Below, piece after piece: positions 45,020 to 56,600 of a stretch of 64,000 nt of DNA. The position numbers were made by a program, and so were the translations under genes. The notes under the pieces are model-generated. The model was not told where the DNA came from and did not search any database. It worked only from the letters and a program-made list of their open reading frames with translations. The stretch is from Megalobrama amblycephala (taxonomy: Eukaryota > Chordata > Actinopteri > Cypriniformes > Xenocyprididae). Positions within the stretch are counted from its first letter, which is position 1. The number at the start of each line of letters is the position of its first letter. The DNA is taken from positions 7,455,586 to 7,519,585 of the forward strand of contig NC_063049.1 in NCBI RefSeq assembly GCF_018812025.1, in the 5' to 3' direction.

Positions 45020-46469
45020 TAGTGTTGTCAAAAGTACCGGTACTTCGGTACCAAGTCGGTACTGAAATTTTGAAAATCTGACGATACCAGCATTTCTGTA
45101 GTACTGGTAGTACCGAGAATCCGGGTATATTCGGTACCCACTGATAGGGCTGTGCCAGTATTTACTTGAATATGACACGAGTGAAGCACAAAGTTTTGTT
45201 TACAGAAGAAATAATAGGTTAGCAATTAAATGTGACATCGCAGCCATGGAAACATTTTGGTTAATGCCGAATAAGAGAGGCGCGTGAGTCCATACATTTA
45301 AGCTTCGTATTCATTTCTCCGAATCGCGATCTGGTCACCTGATTAGCAGAGAATTTAACAATATTCCATTAGTTATTCCACTGAACATGGAATCCGTTTC
45401 TTTTCCCAAATCTTCACTCACGCAGGGGATTATAACATTTCTTTCGTTCGCATTTAGGCCTATTATAGGCTATTCGCATTATTTACTGTGGTAAAGTAGA
45501 AAAAACACCGTAGGACAGAAACCTTTTTGCTTGCACGTCAGTTTCTATTTAACAGAGTTTGTGCTCGTTATTAGACTTTATAAGGCGCGTCAAGTTTATT
45601 TGTATAGCGCGTTTCACACGCCAGTGATTTTTACTTTCATTTTCTCTGGCAGCGCTAAATCAAACATAGCCTGAATGTCTTGCCCCTGCGGAGGATAAAA
45701 CACGCTCTTCAGACCTTTTACAACAAGTGTCAGTTGTTTGTAACATCAGGAGATAACAAAGATATTATTAAAGAGAAATGGTCTCTTTCTTGCTCGTGTC
45801 CCACATCCCTCTCAAAGCGCAAAGCGGCTATATCAAAGTAATAACGGGACTTTGGCTACATATGACGCGTCTTTGTGTGGAAATAAAAAACGAATGCTTT
45901 TTGAAATAATATTTAACTTTCTTATTATTTAGGTTACCATTATTTACCAATATTTATTTCATAGTTTTACAAGGCTGTAGTTTGTTGTTTCTCTGACGGA
46001 ATAGCTAAAATAAACACGCACGTCTGTTACCCCTGTTGAAAAAACGAGCATATGCTGGTAAAGTAGGTTTTGAAGCTGGTATGCTGGTTTGAGCTGGTTT
46101 ATGCTGGTCCAGGACCAGCTTAGGACTAGTATGGACCAGTTTAGGACCAGCATTTGACCAGCATACAGCTTCAAAACCTACCTTACCAGCATATGCTGAT
46201 TTTTTCAACAGTACACAATGGATGTTTGAGCATTTAATTATTGTTTTTATTTTTTTTTTATATTTCAAAATGTATTTCATTGAGGTAGCCTATATATACA
46301 CACAAACACACACACTCCAAATCATATTTAATGTTTTTAAAATAGGCTATATAAAATAGTAAAATAGTTCCAATAGATTTTACTGTGGTACCGAAATTGG
46401 TACCGAGAACCGTAAAATTTTCATGGTATCGGTACCGACCACTGGAATTTTGGTACCGTGACAACACTA
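45020..46469. mobile_element. hAT-type element nested in the TTAA element
   Basis: Ends TAGTGTTGTCAAAAGTACCG and GGTACCGTGACAACACTA, with a perfect 8-bp duplication ATATACAC (45012-45019, 46470-46477). GGTACCG words crowd both ends. It carries a further palindromic MITE. No transposase frame was recognised. Confidence 0.9.
46033..46211. repeat. Palindromic CTGTTGAAAAAA MITE, third nesting level
   Basis: CTGTTGAAAAAACGAGCATA on the left and TATGCTGATTTTTTCAACAG on the right enclose a nearly continuous hairpin of GCTGGTATGCTGGTTTGAGC and mirrored GACCAGCAT words, about 180 bp. Confidence 0.85.
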
Positions 46470-47164
46470 ATATACACATAGTCATAGTAATGCTGATGTT
46501 GTTAACATTAGCGATTTTAGAACGAAGTATAACAGTAATAATAATTTGCACGGTTTGGCATGATCCGAGCTAAGCGATCATTAGATTTAATCATCATTGG
46601 CAGTGCGCTTTATTGTAGGCCTAATGCTTTTTTCCTCAGTTGGTCAGAACAAAAGTGGCAGAAATGTTACTTGTTCAGATGATATTTTCTAGTGAAAATT
46701 CTTATATTGGTCATACTTTCAAGACGTAGAATCTGTGATTCTGAAGTACAGTATCCACACCAGTGCGGTGACTGACAGCAAGCATTAGATTCATCTGCGC
46801 TGACAAGCCGTGCCGAGGCACAACGCACATACAGATAATTGTTCTGCATATGACTGCAATTGCAGGTTTCAAACAAGAGATGGCGACAAAGAGGAAAAAT
46901 CACGGACTGCAGCTTTAACTGTCCAATTATATGAAAATATTGCTATGTATTTCATACTGTATGGGCACATACACAAAATAGCTTACAGAAAAGCTATCAT
47001 AATAGCAGTCATCATTTAAACCTTAATAGGATTTGAACTGAATGACTTAGTCAAAACCAAAAGTGTTCACCGAGGTGTCAACTATTCACATTATATATGT
47101 ACACATTTTTATTAAAACATACACATATTATACATATTTTTATTAAAATAAACTGTAAAATCAC

Positions 47165-47806
47165 AGATCTGCCAACATGTACGCATTTTGCATAGCGGGT
47201 ACGCATTTTGACCTCAAAGTACGCTGGTACGATTTGTCACTCTAAACTACTCCAAAACCCGGTGAGTCCTCTGTGCATGTGTAGTACTCAAATCCAGCAA
47301 AAGAAAGAGTTCGACCAATCATAGCGCTGGGTTCATTTCCCCAAATAGCAAGCTGGGATGATTGACAAATGCGTACAGCCTATCAATAAAAAGAGACTGC
47401 AAATCGACAGCAGCACAAAATCCTGCTCGATCCTTCCTTTCACTCCCGCTGTCTCAGGGACTGAAATCTCAAGCGAGGACAGTACAGCAGTCACACTACT
47501 TCTAACTCCTTAAGGTAAACTGGTATAAAATGCTCAAGTAATGTTGAACAACAAATCTAAATAAAATTGAAATCGCTATATGGCTTAGTGATTATGAAAA
47601 TGTTGTGATGTGGGACTGACTGACAAGCGCGAGTCTGGAGAAACAGGCGTTTATGTATTTATTCTCAGTGTTGAGAAACGTATAGCCTACATGTGTCGTG
47701 TTATTGTGTTAATACGAACTAAAGTACCTATGTAAGTATTATGTTACATCTCGTCCCATCCCGTCACACTGGCACTCGAAAATTTTTTTCCAAGGTTAGC
47801 AGGTCT
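47165..47806. mobile_element. AGATCTGCCAAC-type hAT MITE
   Basis: Starts AGATCTGCCAACATGTACGC and ends CCAAGGTTAGCAGGTCT (inverted, imperfect). The 8-bp flanks AAAATCAC (47157-47164) and AAAATCAT (47807-47814) differ at one position. About 640 bp, no coding part recognised. Confidence 0.65.
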
Positions 47807-48120
47807 AAAATCATGTGTAAACATAGCATTCTAGGCAAAGGGATGAATTATTTAATTAATTTTTTCGATTGTGCTCAAGGTTTTTGATTCAGTGTGTTTA
47901 TTCTTTTTGTGTTGTGTTTGTGTGTTTTAACTTTGTTTTAATTTTTCTGTACAGCACTATGCAACCTCTGTTGTTTTGAAATGTGTTTTATAAATCAATA
48001 AACAAACTAAACATTCAACAGCGAATATAAACTGAAGATCAACCGAACCATCAGTGTTGCCAACTGCTTTCAGTGAAAGTAGCTAAAACTGGTAGCTAAA
48101 TGTTACTAGATGACATCATA

Positions 48121-50215
48121 CAGTCCTTCCAGGATTTCGCGGGACTTTTTTCTGATTTTTGCGGCCTAAAATGACTGTATTTGCAGCAGCTTTTCTCAAA
48201 ATTTGCGGCAATATTTACAGCATGTTTCGATGGTTTCACAGAGATTATCGCCCCCAGTGTGAAACAATTAAATTTCGAAACGTTTCGAAACACTAATGAC
48301 GTAACAAAGCCTCATTTACTGAAATGACATGACTTTGGAAGTTCGCAACAAAAGTTTTGGAAAGCTGCCAAGCTTCATGAAGCAGTGTCTTGAAATCGCC
48401 CATCACTAGATATTGTTGAATAAAGTCGTTATTTTGTTTTTTTGGCGCACGGAAAGTATACTCGTCACTTCATAACATTAAGGTTGAACCACTGCAGTCA
48501 CATGAACTGTTTAAAATATGTCTTTAGTAGCTTTCTGGGCATTTGAAAGTGTAAATTAACTTTCTGTCAATGGACGCCTCACTAAGCCATCGGATTTTAT
48601 CAAAAATATCTTAATTTGTGTTTCAAAGATGAACGTAGGTCTTACGGGTGTGGAACAACATAAGGGCCGTTACATAGTCAACGCGAGAAACGCGAGCAAC
48701 CAACGCGAGCGACGCGCTCCCTTTCATAGTCTAAACAGTGGACGCAAGCGTCACAGGCGATGCGTGTATGCAATACACCGCTCACGCAACAGGGGGTAGT
48801 AGAGTCGGGTGATATTCAGATCAAAATGGCAACTGAAGAGGAGTGTATTCTGTTGCTGATTTTACATCGGCGGCAACAAAGGCAACGCAGAGATAGACGG
48901 TGGTATGTTCGCCCTTTAAATCAAAAAAGAGATAAGGATGAATACGTATAAGTTCGCATAATTTTTCCTCTTCGCCCGCCATTGTATTCAGACCTTCTTC
49001 TTCTGTAAACACAATATACTTGAATTAATGTACAATACTCGCAATGTCGCCCCCACCGACAACGCATAGTATTGCGTGCATCGGCGCGTCGCGTATCAAA
49101 AACTAGGACGACAAATTTGGCTACGCACCGACGCATAATGGCGGCCGAAGCGTAACGATGCGTAGCCTCGGGGACGCGTATGCGTACAGATGCGTTGACT
49201 ATGAAACGGCCCTAAGGGTGAGTAATTAATAACATAATTTTCATTTTGGGGTGAACTAACCTTTTAAGTTCTGGTGGCACCAGACCCTGATTTGGCAGTG
49301 CTGTGAGGACTGACTGAGCTTGAGTTGAGATGCAGATTGAATTCACTTTTTTATTATTATTAATAAATATAAAAAATATATTTACAAGGTTGTGGAAATG
49401 GATAATAAGCCAATAAGTGCTCCTCTGCAGCATCTACTACAGTGGTAATTTATTCTTTTTTATTTCTAAATAAGTTTGCTTTCCTACATCGTGAAACCTT
49501 TCGTTTTATAAATGGGGACAAACTATGAAGTATGAACAAATAATGTTTTGGACATCACATTAAAAATAACATTCAAACTGGGCAATGTTTAAAGCTTTGA
49601 AGTGCTGGGAAAAGTTGTGTGAAGCACTTAAAAGCAACCAAAAACATTAGACCATTTCTGCCAATGTTTCTCATGGTTTCCAGATTACACATGCACTGGG
49701 AAGAAACTGCATGAATTCACCACAGAATTAATAACATCGCTGTGAAATCTTGTGAAAAGCATTTATGTTAAATTCGTTGCAGAATTCTCTGTTAAACCAC
49801 AGATATCCGATTAAATATCAGATATCATATCAGATCAAACAGTGTCCACACTGGCACCTTTTGATATATCTGTGGTTTAACAGAAAATTCTGAGACGAAT
49901 GTGAACGCTTCTCATAAGATTTCACAGCGATTAAATTAATTCTGTGGTGAATTCAAGCGATTTCTTCTCAGCGCACATGTAGAAATGTTGTGTGATCGAG
50001 ATCAGCCCGGTGCTCTGAACTCCAGTCGCGACGCGTTGTCTATTATTGGTCCGAGCTACGCAGTGGCTCAAACATGCATGTTACGATGGTGTCACGGGAC
50101 GTGTCTATGCCCAAAATCTGCGGCAATTAAGAAAAAAAATGCAAGATCCTCTGGAGTTTACTTGATTTTGCGATAAATTCAGCGATCGCAGAATCGCAAA
50201 ATCCTGGAAGGACTG
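48121..50215. mobile_element. CAGTCCTTCCAGG-type DNA transposon
   Basis: Starts CAGTCCTTCCAGGATTTCGC and ends CGCAAAATCCTGGAAGGACTG. The uninterrupted copy of the target at 19310-19345 shows exactly where it inserted and suggests a 6-bp duplication, ATCATA/ATTATA, with one change. It carries a GTTCACC-type fold-back (about 48300-49260) holding a Harbinger MITE. Superfamily not assigned. Confidence 0.75.
48664..49212 (+). mobile_element. Harbinger deletion derivative with transposase N-terminus
   Basis: Ends GGGCCGTTACATAGTCAACG and TGCGTTGACTATGAAACGGCCC, flanked by TAA on both sides (48661-48663, 49213-49215), the usual PIF/Harbinger target. A frame at 48826-48951 reads MATEEECILLLILHRRQQRQ then RRDRRWYVRPLNQKRDKDEY. 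It resembles the N-terminus of HARBI1-like transposases (acidic start, Leu run, Arg run, WxVRP). The catalytic part is missing. It shows further ACGCGAGC/GACGCGTA words near the ends. Confidence 0.8.
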
Positions 50216-50897
50216 ATTATAATGGCAAATTCATTGATCTATATAAATGTGAATGTAGATCAGTGGGCAAAATAAGAATCTAGATAAGGTTTGTCCAAGA
50301 AGTTGCTAGATTTGTCCCTAAAATTTTGAAAAAAAATTGGTTCTTGCAGAACCTCAAACGTGCTGCTTAACACAAGAATGAACCTCATTGGTTCTCATGC
50401 TACAAGCAAACATGTTTGAGCTTCCGTTTACCACTAAATGTGTATAAAAGCCTAAATGCCGCTCAATTCATATGGATTAGTTTTACAATCTCTTTATGAA
50501 CTTTTTGAAGCATCAAAGTGTCAGTTGTGTAGCTGTCAATGGAGGGACAGAATCTCTCATGTTTCATCAAAAATATATTAATTTGTGTTCCGAAGATAAA
50601 CAAAAGTCTTAAGGTTTTGGAAACGAAAAGAGGGTGAGTAAAAGATGACAGAATTTTTATTTTTGGGTGAACTCTCCCTTAAATATTCATTAGTACAGGC
50701 CCAAGTTTTTTTTCTGAAAATGTTCTGGATGGCCTGGGGAGAGAGTTTTGTATTTTGAATGTTCTGTTTACAGAACACAACAAACTTATTTCAAAAGGAC
50801 AGAAGATCAGTTCTTCATACAGCCCTTTAACAGGTTAAATAGAAACTCAAAAGTTTGCTAACCACATATCAATATTTTACAATTTAGTAAATCTTTG

Positions 50898-51220
50898 TAA
50901 TACCTCCAAGTAAAATATTAAACGTACGGGTGACTAAAAAACTATATAAAACATTAATGTAAAAAAACATTCATGTTAAAAAATGTTAAAAAATGATAAA
51001 ACATTCATGTTTATATATAGACTACATAGGCCTACACCATTTTTATACATCAAAAGAGACTGTGAAAGAACCACCTTGTGTTTCTGAGACCTGCTCATGT
51101 CCAAAAAGCATCTAATTCAAATAAAACATTCAGCTCATCTTCAGCAGATCAGCAGCGCGAGTGTAGAATGTGGAGACAGTAGCTTTACTGATGTAATATA
51201 ACATAGCACTGCATCTCTAA
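50898..51220. other. Unassigned intergenic DNA
   Basis: AT-rich, with ATGTTAAAAAATG repeats at about 50960-51010. No feature was recognised. Confidence 0.4.
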
Positions 51221-51235
51221 ATGTGGTGGTCTCAG

Positions 51236-52442
51236 CCGCTACACCTACTGATGCAAATTTCCATCTCTGCTTCGGTTCTTCCGCAAAATCCGAGCTACGG
51301 ATTTTTTGCTGAGTTCTCTACAATTGAGACTCAAGCCTCGTTTACACTGTACTCATCTGTGGTGTTACAGCTGTATGCGGCCACTCTAGTTAATGCTCGT
51401 GTTTACACCAGCTGCGGTGCGGTGCGTTTTAGAAGCGGCTCGCCGCGCCGTTTCGCTAAAGATAGGCGCCTCGTCTATTTTTGATGAACGCTGCATCCAA
51501 GACACGCAGCTCAAATACAAAATAAAGTCAAAATAATCACCCTGTGTAAAGTTCCGCTCATATTTCACATTACTAGGATGCCAGAAACTGACGACAAGAG
51601 ATTCGAAGTTGAATGACTTTTAAGTGTATTAACTTCGTCTGCTGGCTACAGCAAAATAAAGTATGGCATAACAATAAACACAATTAAACCGAACAAAATA
51701 TAACCATTTTGCCATTAAAAACACGAAAAAATCAAGGAAAAAATGTCAGGCAAATCTCGTGGTCTCGTGGTCCAGCCGCTTTGCTTCTAAAATGCTTCTG
51801 GTGTGAGTTGACACTGCGTAGAGGACGGAACAAAACCTTGCCACACATGTGCAGTGTAAACGAGGCTTCAGACAGCCAGTGTGGACACACATACTGATGT
51901 CTCATCTGATGCATTTTCCTCACCTGCTGTCAACAGATTCTCTGATCAAGAGTTTGATCCACAGGCTGTGACCCAGGAGAAAGAAGCAATCAGAGGTTAA
52001 GGAATGTTTTTAATGGCTCTTAATGGTCATCCATCTATTCTAGCACACATTAAAGTTCTAGCTTGCAAAATAAAACTGTATTGTTATCTCTTCACAGATG
52101 TACCTGGTGGAGAGTTGAGCACCTCTTCTTCCTCATCTGCAGAAAGCAGACCTTAAGATCTGGAGACCACCGGAGGTTGCGCCTCTACCAGCACTATGTG
52201 TGTTTTCTCCTCCGAAGAGAGTGAGAAGACTTATCTGCTGGCTGAACTTCAGGCCGCAGTGGTTCTTCAAGGTCAGTGAAGTTCACTAAAACTGCTACTG
52301 TACTAATAATGTACTATATAATTCGTTAGCCTAATATGCAATGTAATAAAAATAATTAATCCAAACTGGCTTTTTTAATCTCTTCACAGATCAATCATCT
52401 CTAATGTCGATCTTCACCGGTGGGTCATTGTTGTTGATGTAA
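51236..52442 (+). pseudogene. Three-exon gene remnant split by a MITE
   Basis: Unrecognised gene. Exon A ends at donor 51995; its left limit is uncertain (about 51236). It reads NPSYGFFAEFSTIETQ up to 51333, where a MITE intervenes, and resumes at 51871 with TASVDTHTDVSSDAFSSPAV and EFDPQAVTQEKEAI. Exon B is 52098-52271, after TCTCTTCACAG, with DVPGGELSTSSSSSAESRP, a TAA stop at about 52154, then DLETTGGCASTSTMCVFSSE and TYLLAELQAAVVLQ in the same frame. Exon C starts at 52390 after another TCTTCACAG and soon meets a stop (about 52440). Acceptors, donors and phases are consistent, so this was once a spliced gene or gene-like element. The MITE and the stop make it a likely pseudogene. No domain is recognised. 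Confidence 0.5.
51334..51867. mobile_element. MITE inserted in a coding exon
   Basis: Starts AGCCTCGTTTACACTGTACT and ends TGCAGTGTAAACGAGGCT, flanked by TCA on both sides (51331-51333, 51868-51870). A 3-bp duplication suggests a PIF/Harbinger-like mover, though TCA is not its usual TAA/TTA. GCGGTGCGGTGCG and GCCGCGCCG words lie in its interior. No transposase frame is seen. Confidence 0.75.
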
Positions 52443-52779
52443 TTGCAGACTACTTAATGAAATCAAAACCTCACATGGACAAGTGCAGTTGATGACATAT
52501 CTTTGTAGGCCAACCCTTAAGTTAGTATCACCCTGGTTCCCTCGACAAAAAGACAATAGGATTTTTATATTTGCTTTTGGATTTGGAAATAACCTCTGTG
52601 ACAAGAAAAACTTCATAATATTTACAGATTTTGTTCATCATGGTAATCTTCACAAGTGAACACAGCTTTAATTTTGAAGCATACATACAATTGGCAGAAG
52701 GAAAAAGCTAAATGTAGAATTAAGCATGAAAATATCTTGTTGACCTCAGACCTTATTTCAAAAACTCATTATTTGACAA

Positions 52780-53360
52780 GAACCAATAAGTTTCATTCAC
52801 GTGTTACGCAGAATGTTTGAGCCACATGAACCAATGACGTTCATTCTCATGGTACGCAGCACGTTTGAGCTTCCTTAAGAACCAATGAGGTTCATTCTCT
52901 TGTTATTCAGCACGTTTGAGCTTGCGCAAGAACCAGTGAGGTTCATTCTTGTATTACGCAGCACATTTGACTTTCAGCAAAAAACGATCAGGTTCATTCT
53001 CGTGTTACGCAGCACGTTTGGTCTTCTGCAAGAACCAGTGAAGTTCATTCTTGTGTCACGCAGCATGTTTGAGCTTGCTCAAGAACCAATGAGGTTTATT
53101 CTCATGTGACGCAGCACATTTGAGATTCAGCAAAAACCAATGAGGTTCATTCTCATGTTTTATGCAGCACATTTGAACTTCTGCAAGAACCAATGAAGTT
53201 CATCCTTGTGTTTCGCAGCATGTGTGAGCTTCCATAAGAACCAATGAGGTTAATTCTCGTGTTACGCAGCACCTTTCAGCTTCCTCAAGAACCAATGAGG
53301 TTCATTCTCATGTGTTACGCAGCACGTTGAGTTTCTGAAAGAACCAATGTGGTTCATTGG
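52780..53360 (+). repeat. 51-bp minisatellite, block 1
   Basis: About 11 diverged copies of a 51-bp unit of the type AAGAACCAATGAGGTTCATT + CTCGTGTTACGCAGCACGTT + TGAGCTTCCGC. Because 51 is a multiple of three, one frame stays open and spells repeats of RFILVLRSTFELQQEP. Low coding plausibility: no start or domain, and copies vary at all codon positions. Confidence 0.85.
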
Positions 53361-54130
53361 TTGAACAGTGATCAGTCTCGGCTGGTCCCAGGAGCATACG
53401 ATCACACCGGTGTGATTAACTGCCAAATTCAAATGTGCATGCGCACTTTGGCTGGCGCTAAACCAGAGACGAACACGTGCAGCGCTTTTCATATATTACA
53501 TATATGCAGTGTTTTCAACCATATAATGTTTATTTTAAGTTTCAGACATTTAGATAAACATGAGTATTAACAAAACAACATACTTGGAGTTTGTAAAATA
53601 CACAGTGATGTCTATAGAAGCAGACATAGCAACCCTTTCCATTATAATTGGACGACACATTTTATTCATATCAGATACACATTGTTAAAGTAACTTTAAA
53701 GCTTACTCTATTCTTCCATAGTTCACCGACTCACTTACTTTCATGTATTTCTGGAGAAGTGGATGAATTCACGGGTTGTAAATCCAACAGATCCGATTCT
53801 CTGTGCGGCGCAAACTAACATGACGGCGCCTATAGAGCATATAGCTCATCGAACATGATCGTTATAAAGATGTTTAAACAGCAAAACACATCCACTTTTA
53901 CATATTTGGCAATTGGAATATCAGATATTTCATGCTATAGTTAACAAATTTGTGAATATTTTGAATAAAAAAGGAAAAATTAAACAAGCAGATTATCAGT
54001 CATACAGCGTTGCGTTGTGTCACGTAAGAAGCAATGACGCGTCACCATGGAAACAATAAAGTGATACGTTCTAAATAACGGTCGCCTTAAACTCTGCTGG
54101 GGTGTCAGCCAGAATATTTTAAACTTGCGT
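53361..54130. other. Non-repeat spacer inside the minisatellite
   Basis: A 770-bp stretch with no copies of the 51-bp unit and no visible inverted-repeat ends. It may be an inserted sequence whose ends I cannot see, or original DNA. No gene was recognised. Confidence 0.4.
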
Positions 54131-54578
54131 GCAAAAGGGTTAAGAACCACTGAGGTTCATTCTCGTGTTATCCAGAACGTTTGAGCATCCTCAAGAACCA
54201 ATGAGGTTCATTCTCGTGTTATGCAGCATGTTTGAGCTTCTGCAAGAACCAGTGTGGTTCGTTCTTGTATTATGCAGTACATGTGAGTTTCAGCAAGAAC
54301 CGATCAGGTTCATTCTCGTTATGCAGCACGTTTGAGCTTCAGCAACAACCAGTAAGGTTCATTCTTGTGTTATGCAGCACGTTTGAGCTTCCTTAAGTAA
54401 AAAGAGGTTCACTCAGCACCTTTCAGCTTTCTCAAGAACCCATGAGGTTCATTCTCGTGTGACGCAGCACGTGTGAACTTCAGCAAAAACGAATGAGGTT
54501 CATTCTCGTGTTTTACGCAGCACGTTTGAACTTACGCAAGAACCAATGAGGTTAATTCTCGTATTACTCAGCACATTT
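54131..54578 (+). repeat. 51-bp minisatellite, block 2
   Basis: About eight to nine copies of the same unit, including a shortened one (GTAAAAAGAGGTTCACTCAG at about 54397). It stops exactly where the 54579-55617 element begins, part-way through a unit (CAGCACATTT). Confidence 0.85.
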
Positions 54579-55617
54579 CCCTCATGGAAAGAAAATATAT
54601 TTCCCTAATATATGAATGATCAAAATATTACATGATTTAATAGTATATTTGCAAATATACAAAAAATATATTGTGTAAATATATTGCAATATATTGAATA
54701 ATCCATAAGGAATTGCCGCTTTTCATATATTGAAAAAAAATATGTGATAATATATTTACTAATATATCATAATGATTCTAATTTTATATTCAGTAATATA
54801 CTTCATAATATATAGATTTATATGTGATCAGATATGGTACTGCATGCATAATATTTTGCAAATATAAATTTACTCATGAGGTATAAACACATATATGGTA
54901 AAATATATTATGTAACACATTTCTTATATTTCATAATTATTTACATTTTAAATGTTTCATATTTTCAAGTTAGTTAACAAAAGCACACCTGCATGTACTA
55001 AAGTTTCTACCAAAGAGACTATCATTGTCCTATAGCGTGCACAGCCATTACTTTTTAAATAAAGATTTTAAATAAATTATAGTCTTAATGTTATTCAGCC
55101 GATCATCAACCTAACCACAGGCTCTACTCTTCAGCACAATGGTAACCCCAAAAACTCACACGTACCAGAAAACCTTTTAAATTTCAAAATAATACAGCTT
55201 TAAACAGATCTCCCCCTATAACAATATTGAAACATGAAATAGCACTTAATTTTAACATTTACTCTCCTTTTAACAGTCAGAAGCAAAGCATGCTGGGAAC
55301 TAGAAGTCTGTTGTAACCACTGATTGTAACTCATTCCATGAATGTTTGTATATATGTGTGTGTACAATACATTCACATTTATATGGGAACATGTGCAATA
55401 TATGTACACAATAAAGGATAAAACTTTATGAATGCTATTTTTGTCTTAATTTATAAATGTTTTATATGTATCAATATATAGCCATTCATGGCCAATGCAT
55501 ATATTGCAGTATATTGAAAAATATAAGCACTAGTTTCCCATATATGGAAATGTATTATGTAATATATTGCATTATATTTTGCAGTATATTCCCATATATT
55601 TTTTTTTTCCGTAAGGG
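54579..55617. mobile_element. AATATATT-rich TIR element inside the minisatellite
   Basis: Starts CCCTCATGGAAAGAAAATAT and ends TTTTTTTTTCCGTAAGGG; the ends are CCCT(C/T)A(T/C)GGAAA inverted repeats. The interior is very rich in ATATATTGCAATATATTG-type words on both sides. The unit interrupted on the left (GCACATTT) continues on the right as TTGGGCTTC, implying only a 2-bp (TT) duplication. Confidence 0.65.
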
Positions 55618-56245
55618 TTGGGCTTCAGTAAGAACCAATAAGGTTCATTCTCATGTTACACAGCACGTTTGAGCTTCCGCAAGAACCAATAAAGTTCATT
55701 CTTGTGTTACGTAGCACGTTTGAACTTCCTTAAGAACCAGTGAGGTTCATTCTTGTGTTATGCAGAACGTTTGAGCTTTCTCAAGAACCAATGAAGTTCA
55801 TTCTCGTGTTATGCAGCACATTTGAGTTTCAGCAAGAACCGATCAGGTTCATTCTTGTGTTATGCAGCACGTTTGAGCTTTAGCAAGAACCAATGAAGTT
55901 CGTTCTCGTATTACTCAGCACGTTTGAGCTTCAGCAAAAACCAGTAAGGTTCATTCTTGTGTTACGCAGCACGTTTGAGCTTCTGCAAGAACCAATGAGG
56001 TTCATTCTCATGTTACACAGCACGTTTGAGCTTCCACAAGAACTACTGAGGTTCATTCTGGTGTTACGCAGCACGTTTGAGCTTCCACAAGAACCAATTA
56101 GGTTTGTTCTTCTGTGTTATGCAGCCCGTTTGGCTTCCGCAAGAACCAATGAGGTTCATTCTCGAATTACACAGCACGTTTGAGCTTCAGCAAGAACCAG
56201 TGAGGTTCATTTTTGTGTTATGCTGCACATTTGAGCTTCCGCAAA
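55618..56245 (+). repeat. 51-bp minisatellite, block 3
   Basis: About 12 copies of the same unit, ending near GCTTCCGCAAAAGATG. The longest open run is 55893-56183, reading [21 protein letters not shown] units of 17 residues. Confidence 0.85.
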
Positions 56246-56600
56246 AGATGCAAGTCTCACGGTGACGATGCTCCACTCCTACATGGCAAGAGGTTATCTA
56301 ACTTAGAGTTATGTAACGTTACAAAGAGTTATGTAACTTCTGCTAATTGATATTACTGATGGCTCAAGGGCAATAACCTGCCATTATGAATGCTGTCATC
56401 ACTGTGTAGTCCCAAATTATGTGCCCCTCGTAAGGCCAGTCGCGAATAGCTGTAATGAAGTGCCAGCCAATCAAATTGAAGCATTTCAACTGCTGGTCTA
56501 AGAACGGAAATGTCGTCACAGCCAATCAGGTTTTTTCACGCATTTTATAGCTGTATTTATAAACTAAGTACTAGAGTACACTTTAGATGGACAGTAAATG
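56246..56600. other. Unassigned intergenic DNA
   Basis: No feature recognised apart from GTTATGTAACGTTAC words at about 56307-56335. Confidence 0.4.

Larger units (their letters stand above)
44556..46914. mobile_element. TTAA-flanked element AGCTGCAGTCCG
   Basis: Left AGCTGCAGTCCGTAACTTTT and right AAAATCACGGACTGCAGCT, with TTAA on both sides (44552-44555, 46915-46918), as in Kolobok/piggyBac-like elements. It is 2.36 kb long because a 1450-bp hAT is inserted in it; without that it was about 0.9 kb. Confidence 0.8.
47967..50897 (+). repeat. 1-kb dispersed repeat, copy 2, split by insertions
   Basis: Matches 19143-20168 up to TAGATGACATCATA (48120), then resumes at ATAATGGCAAATTC (50220) and ends near TTTAGTAAATCTTTGTAA. 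Relative to copy 1 it also lacks a short stretch (about 19450-19530). The break is the 48121-50215 element. Confidence 0.75.

Noticed and set aside
52780..56245. CRISPR-like array of repeats and spacers
   Set aside because: Units are contiguous 51-bp tandem copies without unique spacers, in a vertebrate genome.
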